Shown one piece after another: positions 55,373-64,000 of a stretch of DNA of 64,000 nt (position 1 is the stretch's first letter; each line of letters starts with the position of its first letter). A program made the position numbers and the translations under genes. The notes beneath the pieces were generated by a model. That model worked only from the letters and a program-made list of their open reading frames with translations. It was not told the origin of the DNA and made no database searches. Source of the DNA: Dactylis glomerata (taxonomy: Eukaryota > Streptophyta > Magnoliopsida > Poales > Poaceae); the NCBI GenBank assembly GCA_007115705.1, contig QXEO01000222.1, forward strand, positions 1,431,179-1,495,178, read 5' to 3'.

Positions 55373-56262
55373 GTGAGGAATTTTGTGCTTTTGTCTTTCA
55401 TTGGTAATTTAGCTCATTTATTGCTCTAGAAGTAGAGAGATTTGTGATTTTTTTATGGGAGCAATTATTAGATGTTTATTTGATTTTATTTATGTTAGAT
55501 TTTATTAGATTTTATAGATAGAGGTAAAAATAGAAATGCTATATAGATAGACATAGCTATTAGATTTTATTTATGTTAGATTTTATTAGATGTTTATTTG
55601 ATTTTATTTATGTTAGATTTTATTAGAAATAGAAATGCTATTAGAAATAGAAATGTTAGAATTAAAAATAAAATAGAAGTAGACATAGCTAACATAGAAA
55701 TAGAAATAGAGATAGAGATAGAAAAATAGAAATACCGATAGAAATACCGATAGAGGTAAAAATAGAAATGCTATATAGATTTTATTTATGTTAGATTTTA
55801 TTAGAAATAGAAATGCTATTACAAATAGAAATGTTAGAATTAAAAATAAAAATAGAAGTAGACATAAATAAAATAGAAATAGAGATAGAGATAGAAAAAT
55901 AGAAATACCGATAGAAATAGAGATAGAAATAGAGATAGAAATACCGATAGAGGTAAAAATAGAAATGCTATATAGGTTTTATTTATGTTAGATTTTATTA
56001 GAAATAGAAATGCTATTAGAAATAGAAATGTTAGAATTAAAAATAAAAATAGAAGTAGACATAGCTAACATAGAAATAGAAATAGAGATAGAGATAGAAC
56101 AATAGAAATACCGATAGAAATAGAGATAGAAATACCGATAGAAGTACCCACCAGCCGGGACTAAAGTTTTGTTAACTTATTCTTACTTATCAAACTAAAA
56201 TTAGAGATAGAAATAGAAATTGTATATTTGATTTGCGTTTGATATGTACTTATATAATGCAG
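55373..56262 (+). repeat. 5' UTR intron built of degenerate repeats
   Basis: Low-complexity AT-rich DNA made of GATAGAAATA-type words, with a longer unit (GAGGTAAAAATAGAAATGCTATATAG...) starting near 55522, 55755 and 55951. No coding capacity. Confidence 0.75.
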
Positions 56263-59200
56263 ATGAGCCGAGCATGGATGTACGCCGATCGACGCTCTGG
56301 AGATTTCATTAAAGGCGTGCATTCTTTTCTCAAGGTGGCTGAGGCAACCAAGCGGAATGGTTTTATGTGTTGTCCATGCGGAGGTTGTCGAAATGAGAAG
56401 GATTACCCCTCCACAAAGACCCTTCACATCCACCTGTTCCGGTTCGGTTTCATGTCCGGCTATAATTGTTGGACTAAGCATGGGGAGAGAGGGGTTATGA
56501 TGGAAGACACCGATGAAGAAGAGAATGATGACAACTATCCTGAGTTCCCTGAAACCACCGATACCGCAATGGAAGATAATGAAGAAGAAGAAGGTGAAGA
56601 ACGGGCATCAGATATGCCCGCTGATGATCTTGGTCAGGTCATTGTTGATGCACAGATTGACTGTGAAAGTGAAAAGGAGAGGGAGAAGTTGGAACGCATG
56701 TTAGATGATCACAAAAAGGATTTGTATCCAAATTGCGAAGATGGCCAGAAAAAGCTAGGAAGCACGCTGGAATTGCTGCAATGGAAAGCAGAGAGTGGTT
56801 TATCTGACAAGGGATTTGAGAAGTTGCTGAAAATTATGAAGAAGATGCTTCCAAAGGAGAACGAATTGCCCGCCAGTACGTATGAAGCAAAGAAGATTGT
56901 CTGCCCTCTAGGATTGGAGGTGCAGAAGATACATGCATGCATTAATGACTGTATTCTCTACCGTGGTGAGTATGAGAATTTGAATGCATGCCCGGTGTGC
57001 AGTGCATTTCGGTATAAGATCAGGCGAGATGACCCTGGTGATGTTGAGGGCGAGCGCCCCAGGAAGAGGATTCCTGCCAAGGTGATGTGGTATGCACCTA
57101 TAATACCACGGTTGAAACGTTTGTTCAGAAATAAAGAGCATGCCAAGTTGTTGAGGTGGCACAAAGAAGACCGTAAGAGTGACGAGATGTTGAGACACCC
57201 CGCTGATGGGTCGCAGTGGAGAAAAATCGACAGAGATTTTCCGGAGTTTACGGAAGACGCACGCAACCTGAGGTTTGGTCTAAGTACAGATGGCATGAAT
57301 CCTTTTGGGGAGCAGAGCTGCAGTCATAGCACCTGGCCCGTGACTCTATGTATATATAACCTTCCTCCTTGGTTATGCATGAAGCGAAAGTTTATTATGA
57401 TGCCAGTGCTTATCCAAGGCCCGAAGCAACCCGGCAATGACATTGATGTGTATCTAAGGCCATTAGTTGATGAACTTTTACAGCTGTGGCAGACTGAAGG
57501 TGTTCGTGTGTGGGATGAGTACAAACAAGAGGAATTTGATCTACGAGCGTTGCTGTTCGTGACCATCAATGATTGGCCTGCTCTTAGTAACCTTTCAGGA
57601 CAGACAAACAAGGGATACAATGCATGCACGCACTGTTTAGGTGAGATCGATAGTATATATTTGGATAAAAGTAAGAAGGTGGTGTATCTCGGGCATCGTC
57701 GATTTCTTTCGCCCAAACATCAATTGAAGAAAAAAGGCAAGCATTTCAAGGGCGAGGCAGAAGTCCGAGGCAAGCCTAAACGCCATACTGGTGATGATAT
57801 ATTTGATATGGTCAAAGATTTAGAAGTAATCTTTGGAAAGGGTCCTGGCAGTCTGTCTGTTCCGAATGACGCTAGCGGACATGCACCCATGTGGAAGAAG
57901 AAATCTATATTTTGGGAGCTTGAGTATTGGAAATTCCTAGAGGTCCGCTCTGCAATCGACGTGATGCACGTGACGAAGAATGTTTGCGTGAACCTACTAG
58001 GATTCTTGGGCTTGTATGGGAAGACAAAAGATACACCAGAAGCACGGGAGGACCAGCACCGTATGAAAAGAAGAGACGGCATGCATCCGGAGGATTCTAA
58101 GGGTCCTGCGAGCTACGCTCTTACCAAAGAAGAGAAGGAAATCTTTTTTGAATGCCTGAGCAGTATCAAGGTCCCATCTGGATTCTCGTCAAATATAAAG
58201 GGAATAATAAATATAGCCGAGAAAAAATTCCAAAACCTAAAGTCTCATGACTGCCACGTGCTTATGACGCAGTTGCTTCCGGTTGCACTGAGGGGGATTC
58301 TACCGGAAAATGTTCGAGTACCGATTGTGAAGCTATGTGCATTCCTCAATGCAATTTCGCAGAAGGTAATCAATCCAGAAGATCTACAACGGTTACAGAA
58401 TGATGTGGCTCAATGTCTTGTCAGCTTCGAGTTGGTGTTCCCACCGTCCTTCTTCAATATTATGACGCATCTCTTAGTTCACCTAGTCGAAGAGATTACC
58501 ATTCTCGGTCCAGTATTTCTGCACAATATGTTCCCCTTTGAGAGGTTCATGGGAGTCTTAAAGAAATACGTGCATAACCGTGCTAGGCCAGAAGGAAGCA
58601 TCTCCAAGGGCTATCTAACAGAGGAGGTCATTGAGTTTTGTGTTGACTTTGTTCCTGACCTGAACCCGATTGGTCTTCCTCAATCGCGGCATGAGGGGAG
58701 ACTAAGTGGAAAAGGCACGCTAGGAATGAAATCAGCATACTGTATGGACGGACATTCTTTGAGTGAAGCACACTACACAGTTCTACGAAATTCCACGTTG
58801 GTGGAGCCGTATATGGAGCGACACAAGAATATTGTACGCTCGGAAAACCCTGGGCAATCAAACTCCTGGATTACAAAGTTGCACATGGCGACTTTTGGTG
58901 GTTGGTTGCAAACACTTCTCATAAATGATGCCACTATTGGATATGAGCTATCCATGTTGGCCAAGAAACCATCTTCAACTATATTGACTTTCCAGGGTTA
59001 CGAGATAAATGGGAATATATTTTACACGGTCGCCCAAGATAAAAAGAGCACCAATCAAAACAGTGGTGTCCGCTTTGATGCATTACATGACAATGGGACA
59101 AAGGACACATATTATGGTTACATTGAAGAGATATGGGAACTTGACTATGGACCATCTTTTAAGGTCCCTTTGTTTCGGTGCAAATGGGTCAAGCTGACAG

Positions 59201-59580
59201 GAGGCGGGGTAGTTGTAGACCAAAAGTACGGCATGACCACCGTGGATATCAACAATCTTGCGTACATGGATGAACCATTCGTCCTAGCCAACGACGTCGC
59301 TCAGGTTTTCTATGTGAAGGACATGTCTACAAAACCGAGAAAGAGAAAAGATAAGAAAACGAATACATCACACGATGAGCCAAAGCGACACATTGTTCTC
59401 TCAGGGAAAAGAATCATCGTGGGAGTGGAGGACAAGACAGATATGTCAGAAGATTATAACAAGTTTGATGAAATTCCGCCCTTCAGAGTGAACACTGACC
59501 CAACCCTCCTCTTAAACAAAGAAGATACTCCATGGTTACGGTGCAGAAGGAAACCCAACACTAGATGGGGATGTTGGTGA
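56263..59580 (+). CDS. CACTA-3 TNP2-like transposase, uninterrupted
   Basis: About 1,105 residues in one frame, with no stop. The start is the ATG right after the acceptor CAG. Domains in order: transposase-associated domain at residues 1-75 (MSRAWMYADRRSGDF, then C-P-C-x2-C); an acidic linker; Transposase_21/TNP2 catalytic region at about 220-565 (IHACINDCILYRGEY; L-S-T-D343-G-M-N-P-F-G; T-I-N-D437-W-P-A; ACTHC); DUF4218 at about 659-790 (KSHDCHVLMTQLLPVALRG, FLHNMFPFERFMG); DUF4216 at about 940-1020 (YYGYIEEIWELDYG); and a basic tail. It cuts CACTA elements at their ends. It is the likeliest source of enzyme for defective relatives, provided it is expressed. Length and domain order are complete for the family. 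Confidence 0.93.
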   Translation: MSRAWMYADRRSGDFIKGVHSFLKVAEATKRNGFMCCPCGGCRNEKDYPSTKTLHIHLFRFGFMSGYNCWTKHGERGVMMEDTDEEENDDNYPEFPETTDTAMEDNEEEEGEERASDMPADDLGQVIVDAQIDCESEKEREKLERMLDDHKKDLYPNCEDGQKKLGSTLELLQWKAESGLSDKGFEKLLKIMKKMLPKENELPASTYEAKKIVCPLGLEVQKIHACINDCILYRGEYENLNACPVCSAFRYKIRRDDPGDVEGERPRKRIPAKVMWYAPIIPRLKRLFRNKEHAKLLRWHKEDRKSDEMLRHPADGSQWRKIDRDFPEFTEDARNLRFGLSTDGMNPFGEQSCSHSTWPVTLCIYNLPPWLCMKRKFIMMPVLIQGPKQPGNDIDVYLRPLVDELLQLWQTEGVRVWDEYKQEEFDLRALLFVTINDWPALSNLSGQTNKGYNACTHCLGEIDSIYLDKSKKVVYLGHRRFLSPKHQLKKKGKHFKGEAEVRGKPKRHTGDDIFDMVKDLEVIFGKGPGSLSVPNDASGHAPMWKKKSIFWELEYWKFLEVRSAIDVMHVTKNVCVNLLGFLGLYGKTKDTPEAREDQHRMKRRDGMHPEDSKGPASYALTKEEKEIFFECLSSIKVPSGFSSNIKGIINIAEKKFQNLKSHDCHVLMTQLLPVALRGILPENVRVPIVKLCAFLNAISQKVINPEDLQRLQNDVAQCLVSFELVFPPSFFNIMTHLLVHLVEEITILGPVFLHNMFPFERFMGVLKKYVHNRARPEGSISKGYLTEEVIEFCVDFVPDLNPIGLPQSRHEGRLSGKGTLGMKSAYCMDGHSLSEAHYTVLRNSTLVEPYMERHKNIVRSENPGQSNSWITKLHMATFGGWLQTLLINDATIGYELSMLAKKPSSTILTFQGYEINGNIFYTVAQDKKSTNQNSGVRFDALHDNGTKDTYYGYIEEIWELDYGPSFKVPLFRCKWVKLTGGGVVVDQKYGMTTVDINNLAYMDEPFVLANDVAQVFYVKDMSTKPRKRKDKKTNTSHDEPKRHIVLSGKRIIVGVEDKTDMSEDYNKFDEIPPFRVNTDPTLLLNKEDTPWLRCRRKPNTRWGCW

Positions 59581-59625
59581 TGTGTAATAATGTATTAAAC
59601 TTTGATGTAAATATATGATTTTGGG

Positions 59626-60010
59626 TTAGTTATTCAAATTCGAACACATTTTATATTCAAAGTTTTATCTAATTCCAAAATATGCAAAAAGATTTTTAAT
59701 AAATATTGTTTTAATTGAAAATAGCAAAATAGTTAATTGTTTGAATAGTTTGAATAATTGATTTTGAAAATAGAAAATATTTTGAATTAGTTATTCAATT
59801 TCAAACACCTTTCATATTCAAAGTATTATCAAATTCTAAAATATGCAAAAAGAATTTTAATCAATATTGTTTTAATTGAAAATGGCAAAATAGTTAATTG
59901 TTTAAATAGTTAGAATAATTGATTTTGAAAATAGAAAATATTTTTGAATTAGTTATTCAATTTCAACACCTTTCATATTCAAAGTATTATCAAATTCTAA
60001 AATATGCAGA
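59626..60010 (+). repeat. About 162-bp tandem repeat, 2.4 copies
   Basis: TTAGTTATTCAA..T starts at 59626, 59787 and 59949. Each unit goes on to ATATTCAAAGT, AAATATGCA, AAAATAGC and TTGATTTTGAAAATAGAAAAT. AT-rich, in the 3' UTR or intergenic part between the two CACTA-3 genes. Confidence 0.85.
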
Positions 60011-60091
60011 AGTTATTCAAATTGAAATTCAAAATTCATATTTTCATATGAAATCTGAAAAAATCTGCCATTGGCGCGCATTTATTACGCC

Positions 60092-60240
60092 TTTAGTCCC
60101 GGTTCGTTTAACCAACCGGGACTAAAGGTCTGGATCTGGGCGCGCGAACCGCCCAAGGTCTTTAGTCCCGGTTGGAGGCACCAACCGGGACTAAAGACCC
60201 CCCTTTAGTCCCGGTTTAAGCCACCAACCGGGACTAAAGG
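60092..60240. promoter_or_regulatory. Internal copy of the subterminal hairpins before CACTA-3 gene 2
   Basis: Three hairpins of TTTAGTCCCGGTT...AACCGGGACTAAAG, the same motif as the element's left end, lie between the two genes and stop 10 bp before TATATAAA (60250-60257). The second promoter therefore has the same architecture as the first: hairpins, TATA box, pyrimidine-rich leader. Confidence 0.7.
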
Positions 60241-60249
60241 GGGGGGGGG

Positions 60250-60257
60250 TATATAAA
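60250..60257 (+). promoter_or_regulatory. TATA box of CACTA-3 gene 2
   Basis: TATATAAA after a G10 tract. It is followed by a leader (TCCTTCTTCTTCCCCAC) that closely resembles the leader of the first gene (near 55238). Confidence 0.65.
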
Positions 60258-60339
60258 GCGCCGCCTCTCCTTCTTCTTCCCCACTGCATCAACACATAGC
60301 AGTTTTCGGGAGCGCGAGGAGAGAGATTGCCGATCGTTG

Positions 60340-60630
60340 CGGTCGGCTAAAATCTCGGGCCGCCGCCGTCGCTCCGCCGTGCCGCCGCCGTCGCTCCGCC
60401 GCGCCGCCGCGCCGCCACGCCTCCTCCCGAGACCGCCGCGCCGCCACCGCCCCTCCTCCCGAGACCGGCCGGCCGCCGCCCCTCCTCCCGAAGCTTGCCA
60501 CGCCGGCGCCGCCCCTCCTCCCGAGACCGCCGCGCCGCCACCGCCCCTCCTCCCGAGCGCCACCGCCACCGCGTCGCCCGCAGGTACCGCCGCCACCGCG
60601 CGCCCGCAGGTACCGCCGCCGGCCGGCCCT
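60340..60630 (+). repeat. GC-rich GCCGCC leader of gene 2
   Basis: Very GC-rich, made of CGCCGCC and CCTCCTCCCGAG units repeated several times. Open in many frames on both strands, so apparent proteins here are composition artefacts. A donor CGCAG|GTACCG occurs twice (about 60580 and 60608). Confidence 0.6.
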
Positions 60631-60639
60631 GCATGCAAA

Positions 60640-61557
60640 AAAAATTAGAATTTTTGTTAGAAATTTTTAGAAAAATGTAGTTAGAAATTTTTAGAAAAAT
60701 GTAAGTAATAGAAATGAATAGTTAGTAAAATGCTATATATTACTATTAGTAATAGAAATGAATAGTTAGTAAAATGATATATATTACTCTTAGTAATAGA
60801 AATGAATAGTTAGTAAAACTGCTATATTACTATTAGTATTTATGTTAGTAAAATACTATATTACTATTAGTATTTAGGTTAGATATATGCTATATTACTA
60901 TTAGTAATCGAAATAAATAGTTAGTAAAATGCTATATATTACTATTAGTAATAGAAATGAATAGTTAGTAAAATGCTATATTACTATTAGTAATAGAAAT
61001 GAATAGTAATAGTTAGAAAATAAGTTAGTATGTTAGTTAGTAATAGTAATAGTTAGAAAATAAGTTAGTAATAGTAATAGTTAGAAAATAAGTTAGTAAT
61101 AGTAATAGTTAGAAAATAAGTTAGTAATAGTAATAGTTAGAAAATAAGTTAGTAATAGTAATAGTAAATGCAATTACTATTTGTTAGATTTTATGTTAGA
61201 TTTTATATGTTAGAAAAATTGTTAGATTTAATGTTAAAAATAAGTAATAGTAATAGAAATGCTATTCATATTAGTAATAGTAATAGAAATAGAAATGCTA
61301 TTCATATTAGTTTCTTATAGTTAGATTAGTTTATTAGTTTCTTATAGTTAGATTAGTTTATTAGTTAGTTTCTTATAGTTAGATTAGTTTCTTAGTATTC
61401 TAGTATCTTATAGTTATTCTTAGATTAGTTTCTTATAGTTAGATAAGTTTCTTAGTTTCTTATAGTTAGATTAGTTTCTTAGTAATAGTAATAGTAAATG
61501 AATAGAAAGTGAATAGATCGAAATGTTGTTGATCTATATGTTATATGGATTTCAGAT
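60640..61557 (+). repeat. AT-rich repeat-filled intron of gene 2
   Basis: Tandem arrays of TTAGTAATAGTAATAGTTAGAAAATAAG (about 61020-61160), TAGTAAAATGCTATAT (60720-60980) and TTTCTTATAGTTAGATTAG (61310-61480). It ends at the acceptor TTTCAG (61550-61555), two bases before the ATG. No gene seen. Confidence 0.7.
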
Positions 61558-64000
61558 ATGGATTTCGGCGCCGGAAGAGAAGGTGAAGAAGAGATGTTGA
61601 AGATTATAGGAGAGGGTACCACCCGTGCACAAGAAGAGGGTACCACCCGTGCAGAAGGAGACGGCTCGGAATTTTTGAACGAGTCGGGTGAGGGAATGGA
61701 GGAGGAGCAGCCGGAGAATGATGATTGCGAGGACGGCTCACACGGGACTGGACGTGACTTAATAAAACGGTCCGGCGAGGTATATATATATATGAAGATT
61801 AGCTCTATTCATGAATCAGTAGATGACGATGCATTATGTGGTATATATATTAACGAGTGTTTTCTTATTTTAGAGCTCTGAATCTTCTAGAAAGAAGCGA
61901 GGCCCGGCCAAACGGCTGGCATCGAATCAGCATTACACGATTGGGCGTCTCTCAAGTGAAGGCGAACCGTTGGAACCCAAGAGTGTCGCAAATGCGTTCA
62001 CACATCATTGTGGATGTCTTGTCAGGGACATGGTGCCGATAAGCATTCAATATTGGTATAAGCCCAAGGCGGCAAAGGGAGAGCCAGCACAGCCAGTGCC
62101 AGAAGAGGGTGCAGCGGTCAATTATGTCACCAAGGTCTTGAAAGATAGACTTTGGGATTCCCTCATTCCACATTTCAATCTGCCGGTCACCGAGTCCCTG
62201 GATGAAGCAGAGCAACAGAAGGAGAAAGTCAGGGAGTGGGCTCTTAAGAAGATGGCTGCACAGTTCAATAACCACAAGAAGAGGTTATGGAACACCTATG
62301 TCAACGCCGATCGACAAGCTCCAGAATTTACTGGCCCCAATGAGTTCCTGCGGGATCACTGGGATGCATTTGTGGAGTACAAGGAGTCAGAGCTGGGTAA
62401 GCTAAGGAGTCAGAAAAATCAGGCAAATGCCGCGAAAAAGAAATATCACCATAAGTTGGGTCCAGGCGGCTACAAAAGGGCCGAGCCTAAGTGGGATATG
62501 CAAGAGGCCGCCCTACGAGAAAAAGGCATCGAACCAGAAACAGAACAATGGCCCAGAAGGTCAAGAAATTGGGCACTTGCCCATGGAGCTGTCTATGATG
62601 AGAGAACAGGGAAATTAGTTCAAGAGAAGAAACAAATTGCTGAACCCCTGGGAGCACTTGTCAAGACAATCGCCGAGGTTCAAGAGGGGACGTTCAAGCC
62701 GGACAGAGAGAACGACGAGCTGACAAAGGCCCTCGGGAACAAAGAACACACAGGACGAACACGGGGTCTGGGTTCTGCTATTCCGTGGAGGTCTGGGTTC
62801 TCCGAAGAGAGCCAGACTTATAGAAGCCGAGAGAGAGCGAAGAAGCGGAAGGCGCAGGAGGAGGCCTCACGGATAGAGAGCATAGAAAGGCAACAGGCTG
62901 AGCTGAGAGAGTTGTATTTGCTGCAGCAGAAGGCACTGGAGGAATTAAAGTCGCAAGGGGCAACTCAGCATCAGCAACACCTAGAACATGCATCAGGCGA
63001 CCGATCTCAGCGGAGAAGCAGCGTGGCTTCCACGGAGGTACCGATGGTTCACTACCCCCGTGGATGATATCACCAAGAAGACAGACTGTCAGCTGCATTA
63101 TCCCATGAAGAACATATCGATGAAGGTGGCGGTTGGCTATGTCTTGCCATCTGGACCTGGACAAACCTGGCATGGCCGTGAGATTCGACCTGGCTATGCT
63201 AAGGTCGGGGTGGATGCAATTGAAAGGGGGTATGAGTCCCTCCTTCTTGACGTCGCTGGACCTGAAGAGGAGGAAAAACTGGGAGAAGTATTGGGTGGTA
63301 TAATTCTTTGGGATAAGAAACACATCGTGTTTCCAGGCTCGGCGCCAAGGCGGCCACCCTCTCCTCCTAGTCCTCGCAATTCACCACCTCCCGACGACGA
63401 CAGGGACGACTACCACCATACCCCGAGTCCACATCGATCTCCACCTCAATGTCAGCCGCCTCCGCCACCTCCGCCGCCTCAGCCCACTCGTAAGTCCCAG
63501 AGTTGTGGCAAGTCCGCTGCTATGTCCACTAGCAATGTCTCTCCGAAGAAACGGGCCAAGATAGCTAAGGCGGTGCCGCCTCCTCCTATCGAGAAGACTG
63601 CTGAAGAAATTGAGGCGGAGGACAGAGCCAAAGTGAAAAGGAAGCTCGCAGCCCTACGCCCGACCCCTACACCGAAGCAGGTATATACTCTGGAACAGAA
63701 GGAGTGGGCCTTTGATATGCTTACCCAACCTTCGCAATATGAATTGCGTAAGCCAGATGACTACAAGCGTTGTTTGGATAAGCAGGTAGATGCAAAAAAG
63801 AAGCTAATAAGACAAACGTAACTGCAAGAGGGAAAAGAGACGTTGCCCAGCTTGGAGCACAGACCAAAAAATCAATCTCCCCGCTAAAGGTCTTTGCTAG
63901 TGATGCTGGTGGGAGTGTTGCTCAACCCAATCCCGCCGACTTTGCTAAAGAAGCTGGTTTGACTCTTTCTCAATTGCTAGATGAAGGTATCACCCCAAAG
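61558..64000 (+). CDS. CACTA-3 gene 2: Transposase_24-like protein, frame-disrupted, partial
   Basis: Exon 1 is 61558-61779 (acidic; short duplicated EGTTRA motif). The donor GAG|GTATAT and acceptor TTTTAG give exon 2 from 61874, in phase. Exon 2 encodes a basic patch (SSRKKRGPAKR), then a region typical of plant Ptta/En/Spm Transposase_24 proteins: NQANAAKKKYHHKLGPGGYK, W-P-R-R-S-R-N-W-A and FKPDRENDELTKALGNKEHT. A coiled coil follows at about 62870-62970. At 63055-63059 a run of five C shifts the frame; a DUF8039-like part (VDDITKKTDCQLHYP...) is read in another frame to 63821. A further switch is needed near 63740-63830 to reach the open tail at the window end. The product is probably the partner (TNP1-like, DNA-binding) of the transposase. 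Confidence 0.65.

Larger units (their letters stand above)
54934..64000 (+). mobile_element. CACTA-3, potentially autonomous, runs off the window
   Basis: Left terminus CACTAGTAGAAAACCGGCC. The left 280 bp carry TAGTCCCGGTT/AACCGGGACTA hairpins typical of a large grass CACTA group. Two genes lie on the + strand: a TNP2-like transposase (56263-59580) with no interruption, and a Transposase_24-like gene (from 61558) with apparent frameshifts. The right end is outside the window. The left 3-bp target copy would be ACA (54931-54933), if real. Confidence 0.9.

Noticed and set aside
60337..60680. Arg/Ala/Pro-rich frames on both strands
   Set aside because: The GCCGCC low-complexity leader opens every frame; there is no conserved domain.

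Overview
This is a nuclear plant window, from a grass and most probably a Triticeae-type genome (wheat, barley or Aegilops). Evidence for this is Stowaway MITEs with TA target sites, Asp-tRNA-primed gypsy elements, CACTA elements with AACCGGGACTA subterminal hairpins, a very short-LTR copia element, and two host genes with grass-like composition. No bacterial, organellar or CRISPR signal was seen. Names rest on reading motifs by eye; no database search was possible.

Layout. 1-4.6 kb: AT-rich DNA, then the last five exons of an EFR3/SEMI-ROLLED LEAF2-like gene (+ strand; its 5' part is not in the window). 4.6-9.1 kb: two diverged copies of a non-coding unit holding MITEs and an E2F-like palindrome. 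9.4-12 kb: an intronless SAUR gene between two copies of one foldback element. 12-19 kb: MITEs, a gypsy RNase H fossil, a tandem duplication and a GC-rich relic.

19,064-51,470 is one nested stack of mobile DNA whose junctions can be read to the base. A copia element (160-bp LTRs, TSD ATGAG) was hit in gag by gypsy-1 (19,648-42,977, TSD GCGAC/GCGAT). It was hit again further on by an LTR element now reduced to a solo LTR (43,508-47,668, TSD CGCCA). Gypsy-1 was hit by gypsy-2 on the minus strand (27,138-40,065, TSD GTATC), a non-autonomous element without pol. Gypsy-2's left LTR was hit by CACTA-1 (27,876-33,808, TSD ACA), and the solo LTR by CACTA-2 (44,358-46,948, TSD CTA). With the insertions removed the copia element is about 4.9 kb. 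Its genes and gypsy-1's are dead through stops of the C-to-T kind plus a few frameshifts.

51.5-54.3 kb resumes the tandem non-coding array (two more copies), which the copia stack had split. A foldback element follows. From 54,934 to the window end runs CACTA-3: an uninterrupted transposase gene (about 1,105 codons) and a second, frame-disrupted Transposase_24-like gene that leaves the window. In both CACTA-1 and CACTA-3 the subterminal repeat motif recurs inside the element, just upstream of the second gene.

Most notable: CACTA-1 carries two tandem copies of a small exon encoding a caulimovirus-VI/RNase H1-N-type domain, the first with a C-terminal membrane segment. Gypsy-1 has an LTR-like second promoter in front of a coiled-coil ORF in the env position.
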